A stretch of 51,696 bases of DNA from CAXYVC01 sp964292295 (GTDB lineage Bacteria; Acidobacteriota; Holophagae; Holophagales; Holophagaceae): positions 1 through 51,696 of the forward strand of contig CAXYVC010000009.1 of NCBI GenBank assembly GCA_964292295.1, written 5' to 3'. The position numbers and the translations under genes were made by a program. A model generated the notes under the pieces. It had not been told where the DNA came from. It ran no database searches and worked only from the letters and a program-made list of their open reading frames with translations. This document shows positions 7,512 to 15,865 of the stretch, one piece after another. The number at the start of each line of letters is the position of its first letter. The first letter of the stretch is position 1.

Positions 7512-8852
7512 ATGAGCCACGCCGATCCCCAGCGCTACACCTTCCCGGGCTTCGGAACGGAGGCCTTCCCGAACCTCCTGTTGCGCGGCGCGGGCCGCCC
7601 GGACAACCGCCGCCTCTCCGTGTACGAGGCGGAGCACGAGGGCTATCGCGCCCTGCGCCAGGCCCTCGCCCTGCACCCGGAGGAGGTCGTCCAGGCGGTG
7701 AAGGCCTCGGGGCTGCGGGGCCGCGGCGGCGCGGGCTTCCCCACAGGCCTGAAGTGGTCCTTCATGCCCAAGGACGGCGCCGGGAAGCGTCCCCTGCGCA
7801 CCCTCGTGTGCAACGCGGACGAGGGCGAGCCCGGCACCTTCAAGGACCGCGCGATCCTGGAATACAACCCCCACCAGCTCATCGAGGGCATGGTCATCGG
7901 TGCCTGGGCCATGCAGTGCGCCCGAGGCTTCATCTACATCCGCGGCGAGTTCACCTGGCTCGCCGCCCAGCTGGAGGAGGCCCTGCGCGAGGCCCGGGAG
8001 GCGGGCTACCTCGGCCGCGACATCCTGGGCTCGGGCCTCGACTTCGACATCCTCGTCTACCGCGGCGCCGGGGCGTACGTGTGCGGCGAGGAAACCGCCC
8101 TCCTGAACAGCCTGGAAGGCCGCCGGGGCGAACCCCGGGTGAAGCCGCCCTTCCCCGCCCAGGTGGGCGCCTTCGGCCAGCCCACCACCGTGAACAACGT
8201 GGAGACCCTGGCCACGGTGCCGCCGATCCTGCGGATGGGGCCCGAGGCCTACGCGGCCCTCGGCACGCCGGGCAACAGCGGGACCCGCCTCTTCGGCCTG
8301 AGCGGCCACGTGGCGCGCCCCGGCCTGTACGAGCTTCCCATGGGCACGCCCCTGCGCTTCCTGGTGGAGGAGCTGGGCGGCGGTACGCCGGACGGGCGCC
8401 CGGTCAAGGCCGTCATCCCTGGGGGCTCCAGCTGCCCCGTGCTCCTGCCGGAGGACCTGGACACGCCCATGGACTTCGACGCCCTGAAGGCCAAGGGCAG
8501 CATGGCGGGCTCCGGCGGCGTCATCGTCCTCGGCGAAGGCACCTGCATGGTTCAGGTGGCCCTGCGCCTGGCGCGCTTCTACGCCCACGAGAGCTGCGGC
8601 CAGTGCACCCCCTGCCGCGAGGGCTGCCACTGGATGGCCCAGATCCTCGACCGCATCGAGCACGGCGCCGGACGCCCGGAGGACCTGGAGCTCCTGGAGA
8701 GCCTGCTGCCGCGCATCAATACGCGCACCCTCTGTCCCCTGGGGGACGCGGCGGCCATGCCCGTGGGCGCCCTCCTGCAGCGCTTCCGCAGCGAGTTCGA
8801 GGCCCACGTCCGCACCGGCGCCTGCCCCCTGCCCACGCGCATCCTGGGCTGA
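7512..8852 (+). CDS. nuoF: NADH-quinone oxidoreductase subunit F (FMN, NADH, [4Fe-4S])
   Basis: The 51-kDa flavoprotein subunit that oxidises NADH. The 446-residue protein shows the NADH/FMN-binding glycine-rich stretch GLRGRGGAGFPTGLKW (near residue 70), the NADEGEPGTFKDR motif, GAYVCGEETALLNSLEG, and the C-terminal [4Fe-4S] site ESCGQCTPCREGC with a further Cys downstream (RTLCPLGD). Its length and motif order are normal for NuoF. It is coupled to nuoE and converges on a small minus-strand gene ending at 8862, leaving only 9 bases between them. Confidence 0.95.
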   Translation: MSHADPQRYTFPGFGTEAFPNLLLRGAGRPDNRRLSVYEAEHEGYRALRQALALHPEEVVQAVKASGLRGRGGAGFPTGLKWSFMPKDGAGKRPLRTLVCNADEGEPGTFKDRAILEYNPHQLIEGMVIGAWAMQCARGFIYIRGEFTWLAAQLEEALREAREAGYLGRDILGSGLDFDILVYRGAGAYVCGEETALLNSLEGRRGEPRVKPPFPAQVGAFGQPTTVNNVETLATVPPILRMGPEAYAALGTPGNSGTRLFGLSGHVARPGLYELPMGTPLRFLVEELGGGTPDGRPVKAVIPGGSSCPVLLPEDLDTPMDFDALKAKGSMAGSGGVIVLGEGTCMVQVALRLARFYAHESCGQCTPCREGCHWMAQILDRIEHGAGRPEDLELLESLLPRINTRTLCPLGDAAAMPVGALLQRFRSEFEAHVRTGACPLPTRILG

Positions 8853-10629
8853 GGCGCCCCTTCAGCAGGCCTGGGCCATGCGGCCCAGCAGCTCCTGCTC
8901 CAGGTGTTCCCGCGCCTGGAGCCTGGTCTTGTACTCCGCGTTCACGGCGCGGCGCTCCTCCACCCGCGTCTCCTCCAGATCCTGCACCAGGAGCTCCCGG
9001 ATCAGCTCCGTCTCCCGGGAAGCCAGTTCCAGCACCATGGCGCCCTCCCCTTCCGGGGCCCCTCTTCCCCGGGCCCCAAGTATCGGGCCGCGGAGGGCCG
9101 CGCGCCCAGGCCCCGTACCGGCAGCAGCGGTTCCGCCCCCCGCGCTTGGCCTCGTAGAGGGCGGCGTCCGCGGCCTGGATGAGCCCGGGCAGCTCCCCGA
9201 GCCCCGGCCCCAGCTCCGCCACCCCCAGGCTGAGGGTCGGCGCGGGCACCCCGCTGCCGTCCGACAGGGCAAGGACGAGGGCCGCCATGGCTCTGCGGAT
9301 CCGCTCCGCCACGCAGCAGGCGTCCTGGATCCCCGTACCGGGCAGCAGCAGCACGAACTCCTCCCCGCCCCAGCGCGCCGCCAGGTCCGTAGGGCGCACC
9401 TGGGCCTGGAGGGCCCGGGCCACCGCCGCGAGCACCGTGTCCCCGAAGGGGTGGCCGTAGCGGTCGTTGCACTGCTTGAAGTGGTCCACGTCCGCCATCA
9501 GGAGCGCCAGGGGGCTGCCCTCCTTCCGGGCCGCCTCCAGGCAGGCCACCCCGCGCTCCAGGAAGGCACCGCGGTTGAGGAGCCCCGTCAGGCTGTCCAG
9601 GCACGCCGCGTCCCGCGTGGACTCGAAGATCCGGGCGTGGTGGATGGCGTGGGCGGCCCGGTCCACCAGGGCGCGCAGGAAGTCCAGGTCCAGCGCGCGC
9701 AGCGCGCCGGGCCCTCCCGTCACGTGCAGCAGCAGGAGCCCCTCCACGCCCGAAGGGGTCCTAAGCACCAGGGCCAGTCCGTCGCCCGAAGGCCCCTGGG
9801 CCTGCCCCAGCACCTCCCGGAAGGGGCAGACCTGGGGATCGGCAAAGGCCAGGAGGCAGCCCTCTCCCCCCGCGGCACGCCGTTCCGGATCCCGCTCCAG
9901 GCCGAAGTGGAAGCGGGGCAGGAGCCGCTTGCGCCCCTCCAGGAGCCAGAAGACCGCCGCGTCCACCTGGGGGAGCTGGTCCCGGAGGCTGGACTCCAGC
10001 ACCCCCAGGGCGTGGGCCAGGTCCAGCCGCTCCGCGAGGCGCTCCCCCAGGCGGGCCAGCGCAGACAGGCTCTCGGCGCGGCGGCGCGAGGCCTCCAGGA
10101 GGCGGGCGTTCTCGAGGGCCACGGCCATCTGGCTGGCGAAGGTGCGCAGGATCTGGCGCTCGAGGGGGTCGAAGCGGTGGGCCCCGTCGTAGTTCACCAG
10201 GAGCACGCCGTAGCAGCGGTCGCGGTGCTGGATGGGCAGGCAGGCGTAGCCCCGGAAGTAGGCCCTGGCGCCGGGGTTCACGTTCGGGTCCTGGGCCATG
10301 TCCTCCACGAAGCGCGCCTCGCCGCTGCGGAACACGCCCATGGCGGTGCCCTCCGGACGGAAGCCGAGGGCCTTCACCGCGTCGGGTACCCCCGCGGAGG
10401 CCGCGTAGCGGAGGTGATCCTGCCCGTTCTCCGCCAGTGCCACGCTCACGGCCCGGAAGCCCAGCTCCTCGCTGAGACAGCGGACCACGTGCTCGGCCAG
10501 GCCCTCGGCCTGGGACAGCGCGGTGATGTCCGTGGCGACCCGGAGCACCCGCAGGGCCCGTTCCAGGAGCAGCAGGGCCTCGGCCCGGGAGGGCGCGCCC
10601 TCGGGGACATCGTTGTGGGGAACGTCCAT
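8716..10629 (-). CDS. Diguanylate cyclase with two GAF domains
   Basis: Cytoplasmic c-di-GMP synthase. The start at 10629 (MDVPHNDVPEG) is preferred over the ATG at 10692 because the sequence between looks non-coding. GAF1 spans about residues 25-175 and GAF2 about 195-345. The GGDEF domain (about 350-510) has the active-site motif WGGEEF, preceded by the inhibitory I-site RPTD. It also has DSLTGLLNR and DVDHFKQCNDRYGH. So catalysis and product inhibition both look intact, with input from ligands bound by the GAF domains. The domain should end near 9100, but the frame stays open to 8716 as about 130 Gly/Arg/Pro-rich residues antisense to the 58-aa gene and the end of nuoF. This tail is probably an artefact of high GC or of a frameshift at the true 3' end. 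Confidence 0.85.
   Translation of the reverse strand: MDVPHNDVPEGAPSRAEALLLLERALRVLRVATDITALSQAEGLAEHVVRCLSEELGFRAVSVALAENGQDHLRYAASAGVPDAVKALGFRPEGTAMGVFRSGEARFVEDMAQDPNVNPGARAYFRGYACLPIQHRDRCYGVLLVNYDGAHRFDPLERQILRTFASQMAVALENARLLEASRRRAESLSALARLGERLAERLDLAHALGVLESSLRDQLPQVDAAVFWLLEGRKRLLPRFHFGLERDPERRAAGGEGCLLAFADPQVCPFREVLGQAQGPSGDGLALVLRTPSGVEGLLLLHVTGGPGALRALDLDFLRALVDRAAHAIHHARIFESTRDAACLDSLTGLLNRGAFLERGVACLEAARKEGSPLALLMADVDHFKQCNDRYGHPFGDTVLAAVARALQAQVRPTDLAARWGGEEFVLLLPGTGIQDACCVAERIRRAMAALVLALSDGSGVPAPTLSLGVAELGPGLGELPGLIQAADAALYEAKRGGRNRCCRYGAWARGPPRPDTWGPGKRGPGRGGRHGAGTGFPGDGADPGAPGAGSGGDAGGGAPRRERGVQDQAPGAGTPGAGAAGPHGPGLLKGRLSPGCAWAGGRRRCGRGPRTRCGSAAGGRPRAWPPRPPGDRGCAY
8862..9038 (-). 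CDS. Small charged helical protein (58 aa), unknown function
   Basis: The ORF starts at an ATG preceded by a strong AAGGGGAGGG and encodes 58 residues rich in Glu, Arg and Leu with heptad-like spacing (for example ELIRELLVQDLEETRVEE and HLEQELLGRM), so it is predicted to be helical or coiled coil. Short proteins with this general pattern (E/L/R-rich, about 50-60 residues) are common in many bacteria, with no known role. It lies between convergent nuoF and the GGDEF gene; the GGDEF frame also remains open across it. Codon use and the SD support it as real. Confidence 0.6.
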   Translation of the reverse strand: MVLELASRETELIRELLVQDLEETRVEERRAVNAEYKTRLQAREHLEQELLGRMAQAC

Positions 10630-10710
10630 GCAGGGAGCCCTCGAAGGGAACCCCGCCACGATAGCCCATCCGGCGGTGGACGCGGGATACAAAGGCGTGA
10701 AACAAGGCCC

Positions 10711-10716
10711 TATCCT
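10711..10716 (+). promoter_or_regulatory. Weak possible -10 upstream of the EamA transporter
   Basis: TATCCT, with TACAAA 17 bases upstream (10688-10693), lies in the 104-base divergent gap between the diguanylate cyclase and the transporter. The implied leader is only about 11 bases, with GGGAG before the ATG at 10734. The match is weak and based on eye alone. Confidence 0.2.
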
Positions 10717-10733
10717 GGAAGCCGGGAGCCCCC

Positions 10734-11621
10734 ATGACCGTCGGAACCCTCGGCCTGACCTTGACCCTCCTGGGAGCCCTCGGCTGGACCCTCTTCGACC
10801 TCGTGCGCAAGCGTCTCGCGCAGGAGGCTCTCCCCGCCCCGCTGACGGTATGGCTGCCTCTGGGCCAGACCCCCCTCCTGGTGGCCTGGGCGGCCAGCGC
10901 GGGCAGCCTCGGCCTGCCGCGCGCCTGCCTCCTGCCCATGGCGGCCTCCATCGCCCTGAACGTCGTGGCCCTGGTGGCCTTCATGCGGGCCGTGCGCCGC
11001 TCCCCCATGAGCCTCACGATCCCTTTGCTCAGCCTGACGCCGGTGGGCACGACGCTCCTTGGCTGGGCCTTCCGCCACCAGGTGCCCACAGGCTTCCAGG
11101 CCGCAGGAATCGCGCTGGTCCTGGCGGGAGCCGTGGCCCTGGGGCTCCGCAGCGGCACCTGGCCCGGCCTGCGCGCCTATCGCCGGGAGCCCGGCGTGCG
11201 CGACATGCTGCTGGCGGCTCTGGCCTGGAGCCTGACGGCCGTCCTCGACCAGGTGGCGCTGGAGCGCGGCGCGGGCTACGGCTACGCCCCGGCCCTGAGC
11301 GCGGGCGTGGGCCTTTCCCTGGGGGCCCTGATGCTCCTGCGGGGCCAGGGCCCCGTCCTGCGCACCACGGCGCGCACCCTCCTGGCGCGGCCCCTGCTGC
11401 TCGCGGCGGCCCTCTTCCTGGGCGCGGCAGCCCTTGCAGTGCAGCTCGAGTCCATGCGCTTCGCCCCGGTGGGCTTCATCGAGACCGTCAAGCGCGGCAC
11501 GGGCATGGCCGGCGCCGTCCTCTTCGGCCGCCTCCTGTTCCGCGAGCCCATCGGCCTGCCCAAGGTGGTGGCGGTGCTCCTGCTGACCCTGGGCGTGGGA
11601 CTCGTGGTCCTGCATTCCTGA
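10734..11621 (+). CDS. EamA/DMT-family membrane transporter
   Basis: A 295-residue, highly hydrophobic protein with about ten predicted membrane segments arranged as two five-helix halves, the pattern of the drug/metabolite transporter superfamily (two EamA domains). Each half ends with a helix in the typical position (VGTTLLGWAFRHQ around 105-117; GTGMAGAVLFGRLLFREP near 265). Substrates in this superfamily range from amino acids to nucleotide sugars and cannot be predicted here. It stands alone between a divergent diguanylate cyclase and a same-strand sensor 59 bases downstream. Confidence 0.8.
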   Translation: MTVGTLGLTLTLLGALGWTLFDLVRKRLAQEALPAPLTVWLPLGQTPLLVAWAASAGSLGLPRACLLPMAASIALNVVALVAFMRAVRRSPMSLTIPLLSLTPVGTTLLGWAFRHQVPTGFQAAGIALVLAGAVALGLRSGTWPGLRAYRREPGVRDMLLAALAWSLTAVLDQVALERGAGYGYAPALSAGVGLSLGALMLLRGQGPVLRTTARTLLARPLLLAAALFLGAAALAVQLESMRFAPVGFIETVKRGTGMAGAVLFGRLLFREPIGLPKVVAVLLLTLGVGLVVLHS

Positions 11622-11680
11622 AGGGCCCGGAATCAAGCGCCGCCCCGCATGACTCGATAGAGGCTCATCCGCCCTCCGCC

Positions 11681-12889
11681 ATGGACACGCCTCGCCGGCC
11701 CGAGCCCCCGCCTTCCTCCCCCCGCGCCGCCCTGGCCTTAGGGGGGGCCCTGCTGCTGCTGAACCTCGCCGTGGCCTGGCTGGCCTGGGCGGGACTGGCC
11801 GAAGGACGGCGGCACTACGAGGCCCAGGCGCGCGTGGACTCCCGCAACCTCGCCCAGGTGCTCGAGCGCAGCCTCTCCGGCCAGATCCAGGCCATCGATC
11901 TGGCCCTCGTGGCGGTGAAGCGGGAGATCGCCCTCGCCAAAGGGCCGGAGCCCGGGCGCTCCCGGCGCATCGAGGCGGCCATCCGGGACTACTTCGCCCT
12001 CGCCCCCGGCCTGGACTCCCTGCGCAGCGCCGATGCCGGGGGCACCATCGTGCACGGCATCGGCGTGGCCGGGGCCCCGCGCGCCAGCGTGTCCGACCGC
12101 ACCTACTTCCAAAAGCTGAAGGAGGATCCCGCCGCGGGCCTGGTCATCTCCGAGCCCCTCGTGGGGCGCATCAGCGGCAGGCGCGTGGTGATGCTCGCCC
12201 GACGCCTGGAGGCCCCGGACGGTTCCTTCGAAGGCATCGTCTACGGCGTCATCACCCTGGAGGCCTTCACCCGGGGGCTCACGCTGGTGGACTGCGGCCC
12301 CAAGGGTTCCATCTCGCTCCGGGACGGCAACCTGGGCCTCATCACCCACCATCCGGCCCTCCCCGAGGGTATGGGCTCCCTCGGGGACCGGCGCGTCTCC
12401 CCCACGGCGCTGGCCCTGGCGCGCCAGGGCGCCACGAGCGGAACCTACACCTCCCGAGCGGCCCTGGACGGCGTGGAGCGCACCCTCTCCTTCCAGAAGG
12501 TCGGGGATCACCCCTTCTATGTGAGCGTGGGCCTCGCCCTGGACGACTACCTCGCCCCCTGGCGGCGCGAGGCCCGGAAGGTCTGGGGCTTCGCGGGGCT
12601 CATCGCCCTTTCCAGCCTGGCCCTGGGCCTGCTGCTGCACCGCGCCTGGAGGCGGGACACGGCGCGCATCGCGGCCCTCAGCCGCGCCCTGGACGAGGTG
12701 CAGACCCTCCAGGACTTCCTGCCCATCTGCATGTACTGCAAGAAGATCCGCGACGACCAGAACTACTGGTCCCAGATCGAGCAGTACCTCACCGCCCACA
12801 CGGGCACGCGCTTCAGCCACGGCGTGTGCCCGGAGTGCCAGAGCCGCCTCCAGGCGGACCTGGGCGTGGAAGAGGCCGAACGCCCTTAG
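11681..12889 (+). CDS. Membrane sensor with extracytoplasmic Cache-like domain and Cys-pair C-terminal domain
   Basis: A 402-residue protein. The ATG at 11681 precedes a first membrane helix (about 18-38), a large extracytoplasmic region of about 250 residues resembling dCache/PDC sensor folds (DRTYFQKLKEDPAAGLVISE is characteristic), and a second membrane helix near 293-313. The cytoplasmic tail carries a small module with two cysteine pairs, CMYC at 350-353 and CPEC at 383-386, enclosing KKIRDDQNYW. This module is known as a C-terminal appendage of PAS and receiver proteins and may bind metal. No kinase, GGDEF or methyl-accepting domain is present, so output must be through this module or a partner. 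It ends 4 bases into the convergent transporter gene. Confidence 0.8.
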   Translation: MDTPRRPEPPPSSPRAALALGGALLLLNLAVAWLAWAGLAEGRRHYEAQARVDSRNLAQVLERSLSGQIQAIDLALVAVKREIALAKGPEPGRSRRIEAAIRDYFALAPGLDSLRSADAGGTIVHGIGVAGAPRASVSDRTYFQKLKEDPAAGLVISEPLVGRISGRRVVMLARRLEAPDGSFEGIVYGVITLEAFTRGLTLVDCGPKGSISLRDGNLGLITHHPALPEGMGSLGDRRVSPTALALARQGATSGTYTSRAALDGVERTLSFQKVGDHPFYVSVGLALDDYLAPWRREARKVWGFAGLIALSSLALGLLLHRAWRRDTARIAALSRALDEVQTLQDFLPICMYCKKIRDDQNYWSQIEQYLTAHTGTRFSHGVCPECQSRLQADLGVEEAERP

Positions 12890-14301
12890 CTCAGCACCCC
12901 GGCAATGCAGGCACTGAGGAAGTTCGCGAGGGTGCCGGCCAGCATGGCGCGGAAGCCCAGGCGGGCCAGGTCGCCGCGGCGCTCGGGGATGAGGGCGCCG
13001 ATGCCGCCGATCTGGATGGCGATGCTCGAGAAGTTGGCGAAGCCGCAGAGAGCAAAGGTCGCCACGAGCTTGGCCTTGGCGGAGAGCGCCGCCAGCTGTC
13101 CCAGCTCGATGAAGGCCACGAACTCGTTCACCACCATGCGCTTGCCCAGCAGCGCACCGATCTGGCCGGCCTCGGACCAGGGAACGCCCATCAGGAAGGC
13201 GAAGGGCTTGAAGACCGTGCCCATGATGATTTCCATGGAGAGGCTCGGGTGGAGTGCCTTGAGCAGTCCGTTCACGAGGGCCACCAGGGCGATGAAGGCC
13301 ACCAGCATGACCGCCACGTTGAAGGCCAGGTGGCCGCCCTCGCCCGCGCCCCGGGCCGCCGCGTCCAGCACGTTGGCATCCGTGCAGGGGATGTCCACCT
13401 TCACCTCGCCTGCGGTCTCGGGCTGCCCCGTCTCGGGCTCCAGGATCTTGGCCATCATGATGGCGCCCGGCGCCGTCATGATCACCGCCGTGAGCAGGTG
13501 CACGATGTCCACGTGGGCGATCTGCACGTAGGCCACCATGATCGAGCCCGACACGTGGGCCATGCCCGCGGTCATGATCACCATCAGCTCGCTGCGGGTG
13601 AAGCGCGGCAGGTACGGCCGGATGGTGAGGGGCGCCTCCGTCTGGCCCATCAGGATGCTCGCCGCCACGCTCACGCTCTCGGCGCCGCTCACCTTCAGCA
13701 CGCGGCCCATGGCGCGGGCGCAGGCGCCCACCACCCACTGCATGACGCCCAGGTAGTACAGCACGGCGAAGATGCTGGCAACGAAGATGATCGTGGGCAG
13801 CACCACGAAGGCGAACACCATGCCCACCTTGCCGCTGGCGCCGTCCGCCAGGGGCCCGAAGACGAAGCTGGCGCCGTCGTGGGCGAAGCTCATCAGGTGC
13901 TCCACCACCACGCGCATGCGGTCGAAGCCGTTGCCCACGAGGTTGCCCCGGAGCAGACCGAAGACCACCACGCCGAAGATGCCCCAGTTCAGGCCCCGGT
14001 GGGCGAAGCCCGCGAAGCGCCTCAGGAGCATGGGCGTGAACATGAGGGCGAGCACGCCCCAGCCGAGTCCCTTCGGCCAGGGCAGCAGCTGGCGCCAGGG
14101 GTGGAGGGCGTCCCCCGTGGCGACGGGCAGGGAGAGTCCCCAGGCGAGCTGGGGGCCCTTCAGCACGATGAGCGCGAAGACCCACTGGAGGCCGAGCCCC
14201 CAGGCCACCGTCCGCCAGTGGATGGCGCGCCGCTCCCGGGAGAGCAGCACGGCCAGCACCACGAAGACCGCAATTCCCGCTAGGCCCATCAGGCGTTCCA
14301 T
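12886..14301 (-). CDS. Concentrative nucleoside transporter (NupC/CNT family)
   Basis: A 471-residue inner-membrane symporter for nucleosides, driven by protons or sodium. It has about ten to twelve hydrophobic segments and the family core: the GQTEAPLTIRPYLP block (HP1/TM4 region) and, in the C-terminal half, the FVAFIELGQLAALSAKAKLV and CGFANFSSIAIQIGG blocks. The length is somewhat above E. coli NupC (400), with an insertion of about 40 residues near 290-330 containing acidic and Pro-rich sequence. The stop overlaps that of the plus-strand sensor (TTAG). Salvage of nucleosides is the expected role; specificity is not predictable. Confidence 0.9.
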   Translation of the reverse strand: MERLMGLAGIAVFVVLAVLLSRERRAIHWRTVAWGLGLQWVFALIVLKGPQLAWGLSLPVATGDALHPWRQLLPWPKGLGWGVLALMFTPMLLRRFAGFAHRGLNWGIFGVVVFGLLRGNLVGNGFDRMRVVVEHLMSFAHDGASFVFGPLADGASGKVGMVFAFVVLPTIIFVASIFAVLYYLGVMQWVVGACARAMGRVLKVSGAESVSVAASILMGQTEAPLTIRPYLPRFTRSELMVIMTAGMAHVSGSIMVAYVQIAHVDIVHLLTAVIMTAPGAIMMAKILEPETGQPETAGEVKVDIPCTDANVLDAAARGAGEGGHLAFNVAVMLVAFIALVALVNGLLKALHPSLSMEIIMGTVFKPFAFLMGVPWSEAGQIGALLGKRMVVNEFVAFIELGQLAALSAKAKLVATFALCGFANFSSIAIQIGGIGALIPERRGDLARLGFRAMLAGTLANFLSACIAGVLS

Positions 14302-14338
14302 TCCTCACCCTCGCTTCCGCCGGTCCTCCCGGCGCGTT

Positions 14339-14698
14339 CTAGATCTCGGCGTTCAGGGCCTCGACGGCCTGCCCCATGTGGAAGCGCGCGCGCCCCAGGA
14401 TGCCCTCCCGGTGCATCACCAGCACCAGGCTGCACTGCTCCGCCGCGCCCACCATCAGGATCCAGTGCTGGTCCGTGCAGAAGGCCACCTGCTCCACCTC
14501 GCCCCGGTCGAAGTCCTCCACCGCCTGCTGGAGGTGGCGCTTCACCACGTTCCGGTAGGCGCCCAGCAGCTGCAGGGCGTCGTTGGGCACCTCGATGGTG
14601 CGGCTGCAGATGGGATCCCCGTCCTTGTCGTTGAAGGTCGCCGCGATGGATTCGGGCACCCGCTCGATGAGCCTGTCGAGAATCTCCTGGAAGGGCAT
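14339..14698 (-). CDS. Roadblock/LC7-like protein
   Basis: A 119-residue protein starting at MPFQEILDRL. The fold pattern (helix, two strands, helix, three strands) with GAYRNVVKRHLQQAVEDF and HWILMVGAAEQCSLVLVMHRE fits the Roadblock/LC7 family to which MglB, the GAP of MglA, belongs, but it is divergent. In such genomes these proteins regulate MglA-like GTPases, so the MglA-kinase fusion at 2449 is an obvious candidate partner, though it is 12 kb away. It sits alone upstream of the CNT gene on the same strand. Family assignment is moderate and the regulatory role is inference. Confidence 0.55.
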   Translation of the reverse strand: MPFQEILDRLIERVPESIAATFNDKDGDPICSRTIEVPNDALQLLGAYRNVVKRHLQQAVEDFDRGEVEQVAFCTDQHWILMVGAAEQCSLVLVMHREGILGRARFHMGQAVEALNAEI

Positions 14699-14762
14699 CG
14701 TCGGACTCCACGGATGACGTGGGACCATCATGCCCGCAGCGGGGGGCCGGGCCAAGCGGACC

Positions 14763-15131
14763 TCAGATCCCCCGCAGGGCCTGGATCAGCCACGTCGCCA
14801 GCAGCAGGAGCGCCGCCGCCGCGCGGGGCGCGGGCCCCTCCGGAAGCGCCGGGTACGGCCGTCCCCGGAAGGCCCGTTCCAGATCCCAGAGCATGGCCAG
14901 CGGGGCGAGGGCCAGCAGGAGCACCAGCACCGGATGCCAGTGGAAGGCCTCGCCCAGACGCCCTCGAGCCAGCGCCAGCACGCAGCGCGTGGCGCCGCAG
15001 GAGGCGCAGGAGATGCCGAAGAAGGTGCGCGTGGGGCAGGCGGGCAGGCGCAGGAGGCCGGCCAGGGAGGCCTGCGCGCCCAGCCATCCCAGAAGCCCGG
15101 CCGCCACCCCGCCGAGGGCGACCCAGGGCAT
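14763..15131 (-). CDS. DUF2752 membrane protein
   Basis: A 122-residue membrane protein with about three hydrophobic segments and the family hallmark of a Cys-rich turn between helices, CPTRTFFGISCASCGATR. DUF2752 proteins are of unknown function; they are frequent in Bacteroidota and Acidobacteriota near TM2, CD225 or Yip1-like membrane proteins, as here. The ATG at 15131 is chosen; a GTG at 15154-15152, overlapping the stop of the upstream Yip1-like gene, would add seven residues and would couple the two. Confidence 0.8.
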   Translation of the reverse strand: MPWVALGGVAAGLLGWLGAQASLAGLLRLPACPTRTFFGISCASCGATRCVLALARGRLGEAFHWHPVLVLLLALAPLAMLWDLERAFRGRPYPALPEGPAPRAAAALLLLATWLIQALRGI

Positions 15132-15148
15132 GCGGGGGCCTTGCAGCT

Positions 15149-15865
15149 TCAGCACGCCATCCCCGCCAGGGCGAGGGCCAGGAGCACGGCGGCCCCCAGC
15201 AGCAGGAGCGCGAGCGCGGGGAGCAGCACCAGGTGCAGCGCCGTGGCCAGCACGCCCTTCCAGGCGGGACATCCGTGCCAGGCCGCCAGGGCGAAGCCCC
15301 GCAAGGCCCAGAACCAGAGCCCCAGAAGGCCGAGCGGCAGCGCCAGCAGCCAGCCCAGGACCGGCACGCGGCCCAGGAGCCCCGCCAGGGCGCCCAGGGT
15401 CCCGGCCTGGAGGGCCTCCGCCTCGGCGATGAAGCTGCTGCGCCAGTCCCGGCGCTCCCGCAGGCCGCCCAGGAGCATCAGCATCATGTGGTCCCAGACC
15501 GTGTGGTGCAGCCAGAGCCCCAGCACGGCGAGCACCGCCAGCGGAGGGATCCAGGGCAGCACGCGCGCAACGGGGGGAAGCGCGGGCAGGGCGGCCAGCA
15601 GCTCGCGGAGGCCCTCGGCCTGTTCCGGCCCCAGGGCCTCGGCCACCAGGGCCGCGGGGCCCCGGCAGGCGCGCAGCTCCGCCCAGGCGGAGGCCAGGAG
15701 CAGGAAGCCCAGGAGCTGCCCCGCGGCTTCCACGGGCGCGCGCAGGAGCAGCAGGTTCCGGCAGGAGCTCCCGAGGGAGGGCGCCTCGGAGGCCCGCCGC
15801 GCGAAGGCCGCGCGGGGCTCCACGCAGCGCCGCCAGAGTTCCCGGATACCCGGCAGCTGGGGCAT
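15149..15865 (-). CDS. Yip1-family membrane protein
   Basis: A 238-residue protein with about five membrane segments in the C-terminal three quarters and a soluble N-terminus. The opening resembles Yip1-domain proteins (SSCRNLLLLRAPVEAAGQLL, then WDHMMLMLLGG). Bacterial Yip1 homologues have no defined role. It overlaps the stop of the exported protein gene upstream by one base and is followed by the DUF2752 gene, so the three form an operon running leftward from 16548. Confidence 0.65.
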   Translation of the reverse strand: MPQLPGIRELWRRCVEPRAAFARRASEAPSLGSSCRNLLLLRAPVEAAGQLLGFLLLASAWAELRACRGPAALVAEALGPEQAEGLRELLAALPALPPVARVLPWIPPLAVLAVLGLWLHHTVWDHMMLMLLGGLRERRDWRSSFIAEAEALQAGTLGALAGLLGRVPVLGWLLALPLGLLGLWFWALRGFALAAWHGCPAWKGVLATALHLVLLPALALLLLGAAVLLALALAGMAC

